Translations under genes and position numbers: made by a program | Origin: a virus | IMG/VR virus record: IMGVR_UViG_3300022074_000394 | Span: 1 to 23,092 of that record | DNA: 23,092 nucleotides | Direction: 5' to 3' (one strand) | The notes under the pieces: generated by a model | The model's input: the letters and a program-made list of their open reading frames with translations, nothing else | Database searches by the model: none | What the model was told of the DNA's origin: nothing | In this document: positions 1-9,367 of the stretch, one piece after another | Layout of the letters: each line of letters starts with the position of its first letter | Numbering within the stretch: the first letter of the stretch is position 1

Positions 1-2
1 TA

Positions 3-3000
3 TTCGACTACGCAAAACATAATGGGCACCAAAACTATATTGATGTCGGCTTGCTTTTGAGAGAGCGAGTCTTTAGTGAGCGAGTGTTTGGTCTATTTAA
101 TGCCAATAATAAGTTGAAAAAAGCTGAATTGCCCCCTCCGCCTACTGACGATACAGGCCTTAATTACACTACATATATTAAGTTTTGTCCTGGAGCTGGC
201 TCGCATAAAATGAATACAGATCCAACTTATGTCACCGATATAAGTGATCCAAATATTACAGACTGCCAAATTAATGATGGTGGCGAATCTTATAATCCAA
301 ATCTAGTTTATAGAGTAGAAGTTTACATTGTCAGAAAATCTTCATTTGGAGTTAGTTCAGATGTGAATTATCGATCCTGCATAACTAACATTGATGCTTT
401 TGCATCTATATCTAAAGATGGTAAAGTGGATGGTGTTTTTATAACTAATGTGCCAGATAATTGTGTTTATGATTCTGCCTCTGGAGGTTATACTCCAATT
501 TTAATTAAAAAAGATAATAACTCTAATTTAGCAAACCCTTTTGGGGATAATAATTTTTCAAATTATGCAGATATCGGAGTGTATCTCAACATTGATCCTA
601 GTGAGCGAAGTCAGACTATGTCTGTCACTTTTAATTCAGGAAGGGTTAGCAGAGACATTTTAAAGTTGGATAATGAATCAGATTTTAGATTTGATGGGGG
701 CAATGAAGGTCAAGATAACACTTGGACTAATTTTATTCAAAATAAAGCCACTGGATTTTCTTTCCCTGCATGCGGGGTAGCACCTCAATTAGTTAAAAAT
801 GTATTCGGAAAATATGTAGCATATAGAGATATACTGGTCAAGGGGTTCAGTTCGCCCAACATTTCAAAAACATTGGGATGGATGAGTGGTAATGAATATG
901 CCAAGATACGCCTCGAGCTTGAAGTTATAAATCTTAATCAAGATGATAATAACAAATTGAACAGCAATCCTTTTGCATCCTCTCGCTGGGATGAGCATTT
1001 TGTGCCTTCTACTAATTTGTTTTGTACGGGTAGAATTAAATCTTTTGACCTCGAGAATCCTGGTGGAGGCTATGTAGATTCATTAGGTAACTCAGCTAAT
1101 GCTCAGCAAGCTTCTCTTAATATTTATAACGATTCGTTTGGCGTTTCCAGCGTTACTGTTTCAACAATTAATCAGGGTAACTTAGGATATAGACCCAATA
1201 GTGCAATTACTTTGTATCTCGGTTTTAGTTATGAAAATAATGAAGACTTAATTCCAAATAGCCTTAATCCTATACTGCAACACAGTAAATATAATTTCAA
1301 TAGTCTTTATACTGCGAAAATAGAGCTTAAAACAGACAGTTATGGTTCGATTTCTTCAAGGCTTGATGATATAAAAATTATCGATTCTGGTTATACCCAT
1401 AATTTTATATCCGTTCCCGCTAACTATGGGGAAGCAAATTTTGAAGATGTAACTCTTAATCTAAAATCAACAATTCCTTCTGGCTTATCTATTGACCCAA
1501 CTTTGCCTGAAGGCTTCTTGTCATTCAATGAAGATTTTGTAGCCTCAAACACTTGGACTGAACTTGAAAATACAAATTACGCATGGTATTCATTGCCAGA
1601 GTCAAGCTCTGATTGGAATGCAATTTACGGCAACCTTGATCCTGAGATTAGCTTTCCTAAAGAAGCACTAAAACTTTTAGTACGAAAGCAAGATGTAATC
1701 AATGGATCTATAGTTAAAATTTTCGAAACTCAAGCGGGAAAAGGTTTCTCTAAATTTCCTAGCAGTGATAATATCTTACCTAGTTCAGACAAATCAATTA
1801 TTGTTTTTAATGTCCAAACCGATCATGAAGGCAGATTAAGTGATATATCAATCAATCAATCAATTGATGCATTAGGTTATGCTATTGAGGATAATAATGT
1901 AGAAATCAATATTTCCGCCCCTCCAATTACCGTTGCGCAGAAACCTGCTGCCCCTTCAGTAGAAATCGATAAGCATGGGTGGGCTAGATCTATATATCTA
2001 AACTCTACTCCTATAAGGGACAAAGATGGGCGTTTTAATTTTTCTAATTTTGAATATGACTTTATTGGAGGTTATCATCAAAATGCTGGCATTAATACTA
2101 CACCAATACAAGGCTTCCTTCCCATACAAAGCTCGCCAGATAATCCAAACATTAATAAAAATAATATATCTCAGGGAATGAGATCTTTGCTAGAGAAAGA
2201 GTTCAGATTACCTGCTCAAACACATTTTGTGAATTATAAACTATATGGCCCTCGTAACAATGGAGAGAAAGATTATTTTTATACACATACGATTAAAAAT
2301 CCTGAAATTTCTGTCATTGCATTGAATATTAAAGTAAACCAGCTTCATCACATATATGAGGGAGATGAATCTATTGTTTATTTAAATTTAAATCCCTTGA
2401 TTGGAGCTCTTTTAGGTTTTTTGTTTATGAAAAAACTCGCAGAGACAGGTGTGAGGAGCATTTCTGCTGCAGATCCTGTAGTAATTCCATTACAAGGTCG
2501 AGTTTATGTTCCTCCTTGCTCACCAGGATATGGGGAAATATTGCCTGGCTCTACAGCAACGGGATTCAACAGAAACGCTCCTTCTCTAGCAGATGCTGCC
2601 GATGCCGCAAAGTCTGAATTTTTGCAGTCGGCAATAGTTGGTGCAGCATCTCTTGCTGGAGCTATCTTTGGGCATATGATAGGTGATAAGCTTAAATGTA
2701 CTGATGGTGGCGGAAACTTTTTATGCATTAAGATGGGGGAAATAATTAAGAATAGCGGAGAAATATGGCCAGCTAAATTAATATTCGATGTGGAGTACGG
2801 AATTGAAGGCTTTGCAATGCTAAAAAGAAGCATAAAGATTCAAGGCTGTGCAACAAGCCCCTATATTAAAGATATAATTTTACCTATTTCGTTTGATCAG
2901 CTTAAAAGCGACTACGAAGCTCAATACCCCAGGAGCTCTAATCCAGAATTATGGAGTGCTTTTGATCGTGAAAACGTCTTTAACTCCGTTGAAGATAAAC

Positions 3001-4451
3001 GTAAAAGAAATCGCCTTATACAATTTTACAGAACAACAAGAGAAATGGATCCTGTAAATAATGGTATTGCAGATGCTCGAAATAAACTTGATGTAGAACT
3101 AGCTTCAGTAACAGAGCATGTTGCTGGATTTTTCTCTTACCCAAATACTGCTATGTTTGCCTCCAGGATTAATGGAAAAGATATGCCTCAAGCTCCGCGT
3201 CGTGAATTTTTAATAAAAGGTAAAATGGTTAAAATACCAAATGGGTATTCGCCATCAAATGGAAGTTATGGTCCAGATAGCTCTAGAGCTAATTCGTTTT
3301 TTAATGAAGAAATAGCTTGGACAAGTAATCCTGCATGGATTATTTATGATTTACTGACTAATCCAATTTACGGATTAGGCAAGTATGGAATCACTGATGA
3401 GCAAATTGATAAATGGTCATTTTTTGAGTTTGCTCGTCGAGCAGATGAAGCGGTGGATGTATTTATTGACGGCATTGAAACCAAGGAAAGAAGATATATG
3501 TGCAATCTATATGTCGATACAGAAAGAGAAGCTTTTAGTTATATTAAAGATTTAATGAATATATATAGCTCAAAAATTAATTTTAGTGGAGGAAAAATAT
3601 ATATTAGTACTGATAAACCATCTGATCCAGTTATGCTTTTTACTAATTCAAATGTGAGTTCAGATGGCTTCATTTACTCCACTATACCACAAACCAATAG
3701 AGTTACTGCTGCTACAGTAGACTACTTAGATGAGAGAGATAACTATATGCAAAAAACAGAGTATGTAGAAGATGAGGCTGGCATCCGAGAGCATGGGTAC
3801 CGACATGCAAAAATTGCAGGTATTGGAATTACTCGAAAAGGTGAAGCTAATCGATTGGCTACGAGTAAAATAATGAGTAATAAAATCGAGACGGAAGTCA
3901 TCTCTTTTACAGTTGGTCTACATGGAGGCTACCTGAGAATTGGAGATGTAATTGAGGTCATGGATAACAATAAAGTATCTCAGCATTCAGGAGGTAGAAT
4001 CGCATCAAGGATTAATGATTTTACTATTGAAATAGATATTCCTACTGACGCTATTACTGGAGCCACAAAAATTTATATTCAAAATTATGCTGAATCAACA
4101 GAATCTACTGACTCCAACGATGGCAATCGACCAAGTCAATTCTCAGAATACGATATTAGTTCAATGAACGCCTTCGAAGTAACAGTAGCTGAATCTCTAC
4201 ATGAATCGGTGAAGAATTCCTACGTATGGATGGTTAAGGATTATGATGATGCAAATAATGACCCGATCAAAAGCTCTCAGTATAGAATCAAGGAAATTAT
4301 CGAAACCGAAAACTCTCAATACAAAGTTACAGCATTATTGTATGATGCGAAAAAATATAATTACATCGACGGCGTCACCTATGCATCGGAAGATGACGAG
4401 TATGAGGGTCATGATGTGGACACTTCCCATATAGAAGGTGGAGAATCATGA
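3..4451 (+). CDS. Tail tip / central hub protein, lambda gpJ type (5' partial)
   Basis: Distal tail protein that forms the tip hub and contacts the host. The frame is open from base 3, so the gene starts left of the window; the TTG at 51 is not a convincing start. Numbering from that TTG, residues about 1020-1430 follow lambda gpJ closely in order: a YPNTA motif near 1030, NPAWIIYDLLTNPIYGLGK (nt 3330-3386) followed by a DKW, a YVEDEAGIREHGYR segment, and a GD-I-E strand pair. The region before it is unlike lambda: residues about 75-640 hold several short beta-rich units marked by a G-x-G-Y-like turn (near 77, 338, 377, 446, 562, 608). Two glycine-rich hydrophobic segments follow at about 777-797 and 860-878. 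The end overlaps the next gene by ATGA. The gpJ assignment is firm; the function of the N-terminal units is unknown. Confidence 0.88.
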   Translation, partial: FDYAKHNGHQNYIDVGLLLRERVFSERVFGLFNANNKLKKAELPPPPTDDTGLNYTTYIKFCPGAGSHKMNTDPTYVTDISDPNITDCQINDGGESYNPNLVYRVEVYIVRKSSFGVSSDVNYRSCITNIDAFASISKDGKVDGVFITNVPDNCVYDSASGGYTPILIKKDNNSNLANPFGDNNFSNYADIGVYLNIDPSERSQTMSVTFNSGRVSRDILKLDNESDFRFDGGNEGQDNTWTNFIQNKATGFSFPACGVAPQLVKNVFGKYVAYRDILVKGFSSPNISKTLGWMSGNEYAKIRLELEVINLNQDDNNKLNSNPFASSRWDEHFVPSTNLFCTGRIKSFDLENPGGGYVDSLGNSANAQQASLNIYNDSFGVSSVTVSTINQGNLGYRPNSAITLYLGFSYENNEDLIPNSLNPILQHSKYNFNSLYTAKIELKTDSYGSISSRLDDIKIIDSGYTHNFISVPANYGEANFEDVTLNLKSTIPSGLSIDPTLPEGFLSFNEDFVASNTWTELENTNYAWYSLPESSSDWNAIYGNLDPEISFPKEALKLLVRKQDVINGSIVKIFETQAGKGFSKFPSSDNILPSSDKSIIVFNVQTDHEGRLSDISINQSIDALGYAIEDNNVEINISAPPITVAQKPAAPSVEIDKHGWARSIYLNSTPIRDKDGRFNFSNFEYDFIGGYHQNAGINTTPIQGFLPIQSSPDNPNINKNNISQGMRSLLEKEFRLPAQTHFVNYKLYGPRNNGEKDYFYTHTIKNPEISVIALNIKVNQLHHIYEGDESIVYLNLNPLIGALLGFLFMKKLAETGVRSISAADPVVIPLQGRVYVPPCSPGYGEILPGSTATGFNRNAPSLADAADAAKSEFLQSAIVGAASLAGAIFGHMIGDKLKCTDGGGNFLCIKMGEIIKNSGEIWPAKLIFDVEYGIEGFAMLKRSIKIQGCATSPYIKDIILPISFDQLKSDYEAQYPRSSNPELWSAFDRENVFNSVEDKRKRNRLIQFYRTTREMDPVNNGIADARNKLDVELASVTEHVAGFFSYPNTAMFASRINGKDMPQAPRREFLIKGKMVKIPNGYSPSNGSYGPDSSRANSFFNEEIAWTSNPAWIIYDLLTNPIYGLGKYGITDEQIDKWSFFEFARRADEAVDVFIDGIETKERRYMCNLYVDTEREAFSYIKDLMNIYSSKINFSGGKIYISTDKPSDPVMLFTNSNVSSDGFIYSTIPQTNRVTAATVDYLDERDNYMQKTEYVEDEAGIREHGYRHAKIAGIGITRKGEANRLATSKIMSNKIETEVISFTVGLHGGYLRIGDVIEVMDNNKVSQHSGGRIASRINDFTIEIDIPTDAITGATKIYIQNYAESTESTDSNDGNRPSQFSEYDISSMNAFEVTVAESLHESVKNSYVWMVKDYDDANNDPIKSSQYRIKEIIETENSQYKVTALLYDAKKYNYIDGVTYASEDDEYEGHDVDTSHIEGGES
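4435..4443 (+). promoter_or_regulatory. Shine-Dalgarno site for the fibre gene
   Basis: AAGGTGGAG lies 4 nt before the ATG at 4448 and inside the end of the tail-tip gene. It supports real initiation at the ATGA overlap rather than a sequencing frameshift joining the two genes. Confidence 0.7.
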
Positions 4452-6748
4452 GTTTACCTAATACAGGACAAGTCGCTTTAAGTTGGCCTGAAGCTTTAGA
4501 TGTTGATGGCTATAGTTTAAATTTATATAAAAATAACGGTTTTTTTCATCATGCTGTAACAACTGGTTTGTCTTATACAGTATCAGGCTTAAAAGAAGGA
4601 GATACTGTATTCGCTCAAGTTTATGTGGTCGATGATGATGTTACTTCCAACATACTCTATCACCAAACTAATTCTGAACATGTTGATATTTATAATTTTA
4701 ATTTAGGCGGCAATACAATCACCTTTGACTCTTTAGTGTTTAATGGTGAAAACTACCCAATTTACACAAACTTATCCTCTCTTGATTCTCACATTTTTTA
4801 TGTTAATCAAGATAATCAAATTAAAGTAAATGTAAAATCTCCCAGAGATAATAGTATTATTGACATTCTTAATCCTGAACCTTTTTTTTCTGGTATTAGT
4901 TTTGAATTTTATTCTGATAGCGGTATAGTATCATCTGGCAACTTAACTAATTTTGAAACTAGTTTTCTTAATAGTAATGGAGATCAACTTATTACAGGTA
5001 AATTTATTGCCAACGATATCTACAGCGGCTCCACTACAGGTTATATAAAATTATATAGCCCCCCAACTAACGCAACAAGCATAGAGGTCTACCATTCCGT
5101 TAACCCTCAAGATAGTAGCGAGATTAATGCGGAGGTCTCTTATAACTATAGGCCTGATTCAATAGATTATTTTTTATACAGCGGATTGAATGACTCTCAA
5201 TATTTTTATAGTGGACATTCAGATTCGATAGATAACTTTCGATTCAACTTAAACTCAGGCGAATCAGCTTACCTTGGAGTTAGATCTATTCGTTGGGGAA
5301 TAAATCAAACTGAATATAGGTTACCTTCAATCGTTTCTTCGAATGTTATATCAAGAGAAGAAGTTGCTCTTGCTAATGAAATCGGAACGATACAGCTCAA
5401 TAAAACAGAGTTGGGAACTTTTTCTATTCAAGCTCCATATGTAAAATATAATGGTTCTGATTCTTATCTAACTCTATCTATTGATTCTAATTCTGGCTCT
5501 TCGTATGACTCAAATTCTTACTTTACGGGCATTTTCTCAGGTAGCGTGGATTATGAATTCGATTATTTAAATTTAAGAACTGGAACACATGAAGATTTTT
5601 ATGTTAATGTCAAGCTGTACCAAAGTGGCACTAACAATTTAGAAGATAGTCAAACAGACTTTATCAATGTGCCAAGTAATTTCATAGATGATGTTGTTTT
5701 TTTATACAATTACTCCGAGGGATTTTCGAACTTTAACATTAATTCGATTCCAATGTATGATCACACTGGCATTAATATACTTTATTCTGGCAATGGCTAT
5801 ACGGGTTATGACCTATATTCGGGTGAAGCTGTCATTTATTCTGGTCAATATCCAGAGTTTAATATTAAAATGGTATCCGCTAGTGATAATTCAACTTTAT
5901 TGCAAAAATCTTTTTCGGGCTCAGGGGTAACTCCTCAAGTATTTCTTCAAGAAGTGCCTTTTGGGACAATTGATTCAACGGTCAATTTTACCGTTAGTAA
6001 TTTTACTTTAAAAAATAACATTAACAATATTAAAATTTACAGAAAGCCCACTATCATTAAAACTAGCGGAACTTTAAACTCTTATCTTTCGGGTGTAATG
6101 TCTTTTGATGATTATACTGGCTACGATTATGTCAATGAAGAGCTAGGTCTTTTCACCGATTACTCACCAGAAGGAATCAAGAGAAATCAAGAGTTTCTTG
6201 TAACAGGTAATGGGTATACAGGGATATATGAAAGCGGTAGACATTTTTTATATAAAGTTATCCCAGAAAACGGTTTCGGGACTGGTATTGGCACGGAAGC
6301 GGCCTTTTCATTTCCTTCCAATAATATAACTATTTCCAATGAAATCAAGCAAGTTCAATCTGAAGTTGACATTGTTCAAACCGCAAGTAATGTCTCGAAT
6401 ATTGAGTCTAATGTTACGACCCTTGAATCAAATATAAATACCCTCGATACTCTAGTAAGTGGCTTACTTGAGGATTCTGTATTTATTACTGGAAGTCAAA
6501 ACATCTCTGGAGTTAAATATTTTGATGACTCTATTTATATTACTGGCTCTGGAAATCATATTCACTGCAATGAACCTACTACGGGAACGCATGCGGTTAA
6601 TAAAAATCATTTAGATACATTAATATCTGGATTACAATCTAGCATCAATAGCTTACAATCAGACGTTACTCTACTTATGAATGAAGTTTTTCCTAGCCCA
6701 ACTCCATCTTTTACTCCTACCCCAACTCCAACTCCAACACCTATTTAA
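4448..6748 (+). CDS. Tail fibre-like protein with N-terminal fibronectin III domain and Pro-Thr C-terminus
   Basis: Probable receptor-binding fibre attached to the tail tip. Residues about 1-75 look like a fibronectin type III domain (a VALSWPEA strand, YSLNLYKN, then LKEGDTVFAQVYVVDD). The middle, about 75-620, is beta-rich, Asn/Ser/Tyr-rich and repeatedly uses the word YSG. Residues about 630-675 form a likely trimeric coiled coil (SNIESNVTTLESNINTL). Then comes a fibre-type motif (TGSQNISGVKYFDD, near 680), a second short coil at about 718-745, and a C-terminal tail of TP dipeptides. The ATGA overlap with the tail-tip gene and a good Shine-Dalgarno site indicate translational coupling. In lambda gpJ, fibronectin III domains follow the hub in the same chain, so here gpJ appears split in two. 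The fibre role is well supported; the ligand is unknown. Confidence 0.75.
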   Translation: MSLPNTGQVALSWPEALDVDGYSLNLYKNNGFFHHAVTTGLSYTVSGLKEGDTVFAQVYVVDDDVTSNILYHQTNSEHVDIYNFNLGGNTITFDSLVFNGENYPIYTNLSSLDSHIFYVNQDNQIKVNVKSPRDNSIIDILNPEPFFSGISFEFYSDSGIVSSGNLTNFETSFLNSNGDQLITGKFIANDIYSGSTTGYIKLYSPPTNATSIEVYHSVNPQDSSEINAEVSYNYRPDSIDYFLYSGLNDSQYFYSGHSDSIDNFRFNLNSGESAYLGVRSIRWGINQTEYRLPSIVSSNVISREEVALANEIGTIQLNKTELGTFSIQAPYVKYNGSDSYLTLSIDSNSGSSYDSNSYFTGIFSGSVDYEFDYLNLRTGTHEDFYVNVKLYQSGTNNLEDSQTDFINVPSNFIDDVVFLYNYSEGFSNFNINSIPMYDHTGINILYSGNGYTGYDLYSGEAVIYSGQYPEFNIKMVSASDNSTLLQKSFSGSGVTPQVFLQEVPFGTIDSTVNFTVSNFTLKNNINNIKIYRKPTIIKTSGTLNSYLSGVMSFDDYTGYDYVNEELGLFTDYSPEGIKRNQEFLVTGNGYTGIYESGRHFLYKVIPENGFGTGIGTEAAFSFPSNNITISNEIKQVQSEVDIVQTASNVSNIESNVTTLESNINTLDTLVSGLLEDSVFITGSQNISGVKYFDDSIYITGSGNHIHCNEPTTGTHAVNKNHLDTLISGLQSSINSLQSDVTLLMNEVFPSPTPSFTPTPTPTPTPI

Positions 6749-6750
6749 TT

Positions 6751-7143
6751 ATGAACTCAAACAGCTTCAATGTAGAGAATTTAAAACCTGATACAGATCA
6801 AGAAAGGCGGTTTTTAAGAAAGCTTTTCAAATCCTTTTCACACACAAAAGAAGAAACTAAAGTTCAGTCAAATCAATTGTGTAATAAAATATTAAATGGG
6901 TTAAGTAAAGAATGCGAAAATAAAGGTATAAAATTACCTAAATCTGACATCGAAAAATCCTACAAACATTTAATTAGCTTCGAGAAGGAAAACGGTGTCA
7001 GGCTACCCGTAGTTAGTTTATTTGAGCAGATGCTATCTGACCCAGACTCTCAGAATGAAATACGTTATTTTAAAGATTTTTACTTTAGTGCAAAACAAAA
7101 ATACATAGAATTAGAAGAATCTGAAGATATAAACAATTTTTAG
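6751..7143 (+). CDS. Small charged protein of unknown function
   Basis: I do not recognise this 130-residue protein. It is soluble, highly charged and predicted mostly helical, with no signal peptide or membrane segment. It begins 2 nt after the stop of the fibre gene, with no visible Shine-Dalgarno site, so it is probably translated by reinitiation from the upstream gene. It is the last gene before the promoter-like element of the glycosyltransferase operon. Its position suggests a tail-assembly accessory protein or fibre chaperone, but that is context only. Confidence 0.6.
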   Translation: MNSNSFNVENLKPDTDQERRFLRKLFKSFSHTKEETKVQSNQLCNKILNGLSKECENKGIKLPKSDIEKSYKHLISFEKENGVRLPVVSLFEQMLSDPDSQNEIRYFKDFYFSAKQKYIELEESEDINNF

Positions 7144-7159
7144 GCACATATCAGCCAAG

Positions 7160-7178
7160 CATAAGTGTATACTTATGT
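7160..7178 (+). promoter_or_regulatory. Putative phage promoter with overlapping dyad, upstream of the glycosyltransferase operon
   Basis: GTGTATA at 7165-7171 gives a -10-like TATACT (7168-7173) that ends exactly 5 nt before the ATG at 7179. No Shine-Dalgarno site and no recognisable -35 hexamer are present. The element sits inside an inverted repeat, CATAAGT-GTAT-ACTTATG (7160-7177), which could be an operator. The same core and spacing occur at other gene starts in the window. The predicted transcript begins at or next to the start codon. Confidence 0.55.
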
Positions 7179-8258
7179 ATGGATATATTGCTAACCGCAG
7201 ATTTTCGTAAAGGCTTATTTACTAATGGCCTTCAACAGAATATTGTTTTTTTAAGCAAACTTCTTCAAGAGCTGGGTCACAACCCCATGATAGTTGTAAA
7301 TCACTCAATAGATGAGTGTATCGATCCCCCTACTGGCATTTTGATTATGAATATAGATGAAGTTTATGATTATAATTATGATTATATTCTTCAGACATCA
7401 TTTACAATAGAAGCCGATATAATGTCTCGACTAAAGGAAAAGAGTCCTAGATGCAAAAATATACATATATATTATGGTAATGGAATGCTTTCTGCAATAG
7501 AATTAAGCCTTGAACTTTCCGACAGAAGGATGATCCCAATTAACCCTGCGTTAGTTGATGAAGTTTGGATTTCTCCTCATTATGAATTTTCAAAATCTTT
7601 TTACCAAACATACTATAAAACGAGCAGAGTCTTAACTATTCCTTATATATGGGATTCATTTTATGTGGATATCCATGAAGAGATATGGAACAAAGAGGGT
7701 AAAAGCTGTAAGTATGACCCAGGCGCGCCTAAAAATATAGCCATCGCAGAGCCAAATTTAAATTTCACAAAAAATGCTGTCCCCCCGATATTCCTAATAG
7801 AAGAATTGTACTCTCGCAATCCTGATCTTATTGAATCAGTTAATGTATATTGCTCGTCTAGATTGAAAGAAAAACACTATTTCCAGCAATTATTGAATTG
7901 TACTAAACTCCACAAAGATGGAAAAATCAATTTATTAAATCGCCATAAAATGAGTAAGATTCTATCTAGCGACTGTAGTGTTTTACTTTCACATAACTTC
8001 ATGAACGGTTTAAATTACACATATCTTGAGGCGTTACATTTTAATGTTCCATTAATTCATGACTCAACATATATCCAGGAAGCGGGCTACTATTATCCTC
8101 TTTTTGACTTTCAAAGTGGAGCGAGAGCTTTGGAAAAAGCATTGACTTTGCATGATGAAAATTTAGAAACTTACGAACAAAAAGCTAAAAATATATTACG
8201 CAAATACTCCCCACACAACCCTTTAGTAATCGAAGAGTACAAGAAGTTATTTATATGA
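7179..8258 (+). CDS. DUF2827-type glycosyltransferase (first of a tandem pair)
   Basis: Probable GT-B-fold glycosyltransferase acting in the cytoplasm; donor and acceptor are unknown. The 359 residues show the pattern I associate with DUF2827 proteins: NGLQQNIVFL near 16-25, VDEVWISPHY at 126-135, an EPN motif at 191-193, SHNFMNGLNYTYLEAL at 271-286, PLIHDS followed by GYYYP at about 291-307, and a terminal YSP-NP motif at about 343-348. Length fits a single-domain member. It is the first gene after the promoter-like element and overlaps the next gene by ATGA. The next gene is a clear paralogue with every one of these motifs in the same order, so the two arose by duplication. DUF2827 is largely uncharacterised; family membership is from memory of its motifs. 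Confidence 0.72.
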   Translation: MDILLTADFRKGLFTNGLQQNIVFLSKLLQELGHNPMIVVNHSIDECIDPPTGILIMNIDEVYDYNYDYILQTSFTIEADIMSRLKEKSPRCKNIHIYYGNGMLSAIELSLELSDRRMIPINPALVDEVWISPHYEFSKSFYQTYYKTSRVLTIPYIWDSFYVDIHEEIWNKEGKSCKYDPGAPKNIAIAEPNLNFTKNAVPPIFLIEELYSRNPDLIESVNVYCSSRLKEKHYFQQLLNCTKLHKDGKINLLNRHKMSKILSSDCSVLLSHNFMNGLNYTYLEALHFNVPLIHDSTYIQEAGYYYPLFDFQSGARALEKALTLHDENLETYEQKAKNILRKYSPHNPLVIEEYKKLFI

Positions 8259-9367
8259 AAATAGGTATAACTTTAGACATGTCTATTTCTTTTTGGGCAA
8301 ATGGAATGCAACAACATATAGTTTTTCTTTATGATTTATTTAAGAGAATGGGTCACGAATGTTACTATATAACACGACAGCCTCCGAAGAATAAAATACA
8401 CCTTAAACATAAAGCTATGGTTTTTGATGGTTTAATTAGAGATAAGAATGAAAAATTAGATTTGCTTATTATTGCTGGTTACGATATTGATTATAATGCT
8501 TACAGAATATTAAAAGAAAGAAATCCAAATCTTAAAATTATAATTGCCTATTTTTCAAATAAGTTTTATGTAGATAATTTCAATATTATGATGAAAAATC
8601 AATACAAAAATATTGATCTAAAGCTGAACCCAAAATCTACAAGTCAGTACATTGATCAAGTATGGGTCCTGCCTCATCATAAGTCGGGAATTGAATATAT
8701 TAAAACATACCACGACATAGATAATGTGGTAATTACCCCTATGATCTGGGAGCCTTCTTTTATTCAGGATAAAATTGTGGAACTTAAAAAAAATAACTTG
8801 AGCCCGTTCTTTCGTTCAGATCGAGTAAATAAAGTGTGTGTGTTTGAGCCAAATATCCACCCAATGAAAACATGCCTTATTCCATTAATGATCTGTGAAC
8901 GGCTTGAATCGATGAAACCTAAATCCTTAAACTCGGTCAATGTTTTTTGCGCTGAAAAGATAAGGTCTCAGGAATATTTTGAAGTTTTTGCTAACAGACT
9001 TAATATTGTCCAGAAAGATAACTTTTGCTACTTCAACAATCGCTGGTCGTCATTAAATACTTTGAGTAAATTTGGAAGTACGGTAGTTAGTCATCAAATT
9101 GACTGGGAGTTTAATTATGCTAATTTTGAGCAATTATATATAGGTTTACCTTTAATACATAACTGTCCGAGCCTCTGCGATGTTGGATATTATTATGAGG
9201 GGCATAATATTAAAATGGGTGCCAATCAATTATATAATGCTATCTTAAATCATGATGCAACTAAAGAGCAATATATTGAGCAGGCTCGAGAAAAATTAAA
9301 AGAATTTAGCCCTTTTGAGGGAAAAAATATTTTTGAATTTACCAAATTATTAAATGAAATTAAATAA
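8255..9367 (+). CDS. DUF2827-type glycosyltransferase (second of a tandem pair)
   Basis: Paralogue of the preceding gene and likely a GT-B glycosyltransferase. Matching motifs over 370 residues: NGMQQHIVFL at 16-25, IDQVWVLPHH at 133-142, FEPNIHPMKTCLIPLMICE at 197-215, SVNVFC at 227-232, VSHQIDWEFNYANFEQL at 278-294, PLIHN followed by GYYYEG at about 299-316, and an FSP near the C-terminus. The two copies differ strongly outside these blocks, so the duplication is old and the substrates may differ. Its ATG overlaps the stop of the first copy (ATGA), and its own end overlaps the next gene by 14 nt, giving a tightly coupled three-gene glycosyltransferase operon. Confidence 0.72.
   Translation: MKIGITLDMSISFWANGMQQHIVFLYDLFKRMGHECYYITRQPPKNKIHLKHKAMVFDGLIRDKNEKLDLLIIAGYDIDYNAYRILKERNPNLKIIIAYFSNKFYVDNFNIMMKNQYKNIDLKLNPKSTSQYIDQVWVLPHHKSGIEYIKTYHDIDNVVITPMIWEPSFIQDKIVELKKNNLSPFFRSDRVNKVCVFEPNIHPMKTCLIPLMICERLESMKPKSLNSVNVFCAEKIRSQEYFEVFANRLNIVQKDNFCYFNNRWSSLNTLSKFGSTVVSHQIDWEFNYANFEQLYIGLPLIHNCPSLCDVGYYYEGHNIKMGANQLYNAILNHDATKEQYIEQAREKLKEFSPFEGKNIFEFTKLLNEIK

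Noticed and set aside
51-53. TTG at 51 as the start of the tail-tip gene
   Set aside because: The same frame is open back to base 3 with no stop and no ribosome site precedes the TTG; the gene is cut by the window edge.
2280-2286. GTGTATA on the minus strand inside the tail-tip gene (also 11889-11895 minus and near 18150 plus)
   Set aside because: These copies lie inside genes with no gene start downstream in the right orientation; they fit the few matches expected by chance in AT-rich DNA.
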